This document shows positions 62,844-64,000 of a DNA stretch of 64,000 bases, piece by piece (position 1 is the first letter of the stretch; each line of letters begins with the position of its first letter). The stretch comes from an uncultured Lachnospiraceae bacterium (GTDB taxonomy: Bacteria > Bacillota > Clostridia > Lachnospirales > Lachnospiraceae). The position numbers were made by a program, and so were the translations under genes. Location: the NCBI GenBank assembly GCA_947631955.1, contig CANRNJ010000001.1, forward strand, positions 310,001 to 374,000. The letters are read 5' to 3'. Under the pieces are notes generated by a model. That model was not told where the DNA came from. It was given only the letters and a program-made list of their open reading frames with translations, and did no database searches.

Positions 62844-64000
62844 CTAGTCGTACAGCACCCGGACCGCTTTGACCGGCGAGCGATAGGTCATATTGGATAT
62901 CTTGATGCCCGTTTTACGGTTGCTCGCGTGGATCACCTGTCCGCCGCCGATATAGATCGCTACATGATTGATGTATCTGCCGTTGCCGTAGAAGATCAGA
63001 TCGCCCGCTTTGACCTCGGACAGACTGACGGTCGTTCCGCTGTTCGCCTGCTCTCTGGAAGTCCGCGGCAATCTCACGCCATACTTTTTAAAGACGCCCT
63101 GAACAAAACCGGAGCAATCCGCCCCTTTCGTCAGGCTCGTGCCGCCCCACACATAAGGATTCCCCAGGAATTCTTTTGCATACTGGCATATATCCACGCG
63201 GATGTCCGATACGCCTTGTCCATAGAGAAGTTCCGTCATAGTGATCGCCGTATCGAGTTCGGAACTGACTTCCACATAATCGGCATGTACATAAACTTCC
63301 TCGTCGTCCAAATATACCTTGACCCAGTCGCCCTCGACCGAGATAACTTCCAGTTCCTCTCCGTTAGGCACCAAAGTCACCACTTCCGATTCGGTGCTTG
63401 CCTCCGCCCTGACTTTCAGGCTGTCCGTGGTGACGCGCGCCATCGTCGTCGCCAGTTCCTCAGCCTTGTGCTTTGCGGTTATTCCCGTAAACAGATAGTC
63501 CAGACTGACATAGCCTTCCACCTTGCCGGATTTGATATGCGCCCATGTGCCGTCGTCGTCCAACACCTCGCAGGCAGCATTTTTAGGGAGTTTGCCGACC
63601 AGTTTTCCGTCCTCGGCCGCTGCCGCGCGGATATTCAGGTTATTGTCCACGTTAGCGATCCCAAGATTCGTATAGCCCCAGTTTGCGTTTTTCGCCTTCT
63701 CATAGGCTTCCGCATACTCTTTCTCTGTCTTGGTGGCTTCCAGTATCGCATCGACCCCGATCGGATCCAGCAGCATTTCATCCGAAACCTGACCGCTTTC
63801 TGCTGTTTCTTCCGGTGCTGCTGCCTCGGCGCCGTCTGTTCCTGCGGTTTCTCCCGGCCCCGCTGTTTCTGCCGTGCTGTCTGCCGCTGTATCGCTCGTT
63901 CCGGCCAGCGCACCGTCTGCCGGGTTTTTGTTTTCACTGATAGTGTCCACTGTGCTGCTTAACGGATCCCTGTTCTCACTGAGGCTGTCCGCTGTGCTGC
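62844..64000 (-). CDS. SH3-NlpC/P60 cell-wall hydrolase, N-terminus outside window
   Basis: Frame open to the right edge; a GTG at 63950 is only internal, since the same frame continues STADSLSENRDPLSSTVDTI upstream. An Ala/Glu/Thr/Gly-rich linker, then two bacterial SH3 domains (LNIRAAAAEDGKLVGKLPKN; LKVRAEASTESEVVTLVPNG), and a C-terminal NlpC/P60 domain with catalytic Cys in GADCSGFVQGVFKKYGVRLP, His in INHVAIYIGGGQVIHAS. Cleaves peptidoglycan stem peptides outside the cell. The repeat-like SENRDP/SENKNP segments may be part of a longer linker. Confidence 0.92.
   Translation of the reverse strand, partial: STADSLSENRDPLSSTVDTISENKNPADGALAGTSDTAADSTAETAGPGETAGTDGAEAAAPEETAESGQVSDEMLLDPIGVDAILEATKTEKEYAEAYEKAKNANWGYTNLGIANVDNNLNIRAAAAEDGKLVGKLPKNAACEVLDDDGTWAHIKSGKVEGYVSLDYLFTGITAKHKAEELATTMARVTTDSLKVRAEASTESEVVTLVPNGEELEVISVEGDWVKVYLDDEEVYVHADYVEVSSELDTAITMTELLYGQGVSDIRVDICQYAKEFLGNPYVWGGTSLTKGADCSGFVQGVFKKYGVRLPRTSREQANSGTTVSLSEVKAGDLIFYGNGRYINHVAIYIGGGQVIHASNRKTGIKISNMTYRSPVKAVRVLYD

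Overview
The window looks like the chromosome of a low-to-mid GC Firmicute, most likely a gut anaerobe of the Lachnospiraceae type. This is inferred from strong AGGAGG ribosome binding sites, TTG and GTG starts, a Tn4451-family integrative element, a fused chorismate mutase/prephenate dehydratase, pyruvate phosphate dikinase, and a folC-folE-folP-folBK order. No rRNA, tRNA or CRISPR array was seen.

Left end (1-8.9 kb): a Tn4451-like integrative mobilizable element. It carries a MobA/MobL relaxase running off the left edge, a structured oriT-like region, an array of small hairpins, a ParM/ParR-type segregation pair, a large serine recombinase, TnpW, a sigma-like regulator, a DUF6076-type zinc protein, a tiny hydrophobic toxin-like ORF and TnpV. 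Next (8.9-16 kb) are accessory genes in partial decay: a frameshifted flavodoxin lipoprotein, a carboxymuconolactone decarboxylase-cupin fusion, an aldo/keto reductase, a TetR regulator with a candidate operator pair, and the remains of a surface-glycan locus (aminotransferase stump, FdtA-like isomerase, GT2 glycosyltransferase, broken membrane protein, GtrA).

Accessory island (16-24 kb): AT-rich genes, all on the minus strand, sit between four copies of a repeat. The rightmost copy is the 3' end and terminator of ppdK itself. The cassettes hold (a) a 50-aa protein, a lipoprotein and a secreted isochorismatase-like protein, (b) two RelB-type antitoxins, each next to a frameshifted toxin, and (c) four small unknown genes. 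Runs of 8-10 G/C are concentrated here, several inside reading frames. One of them splits a two-TM membrane protein exactly as a phase-variable switch would. At copies A and B the G run sits at the join between upstream coding sequence and a repeat-encoded tail resembling the PPDK C-terminus.

Right part (24-64 kb): mostly core genes. ppdK, a glycerophosphodiesterase with a frame-shifting minisatellite, and a MATE pump are followed by a three-gene ABC-2 exporter. Next come a chimeric ABC remnant, a polysaccharide deacetylase, a heterodimeric ABC exporter, an AAA ATPase and an ABC-F protein. A seven-gene operon runs pheA, DUF815 ATPase, ppx, ppk1, maf, HAD phosphatase and a small acidic protein, joining aromatic amino acid synthesis to polyphosphate turnover. 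The folate operon, pyrBI, an HD-GYP response regulator, pnp and rpsO (with leader hairpins) and an SH3-NlpC/P60 cell-wall hydrolase complete the window. No frameshifted core gene was seen here, so the many lesions at 8-24 kb are more likely biological than sequencing error.
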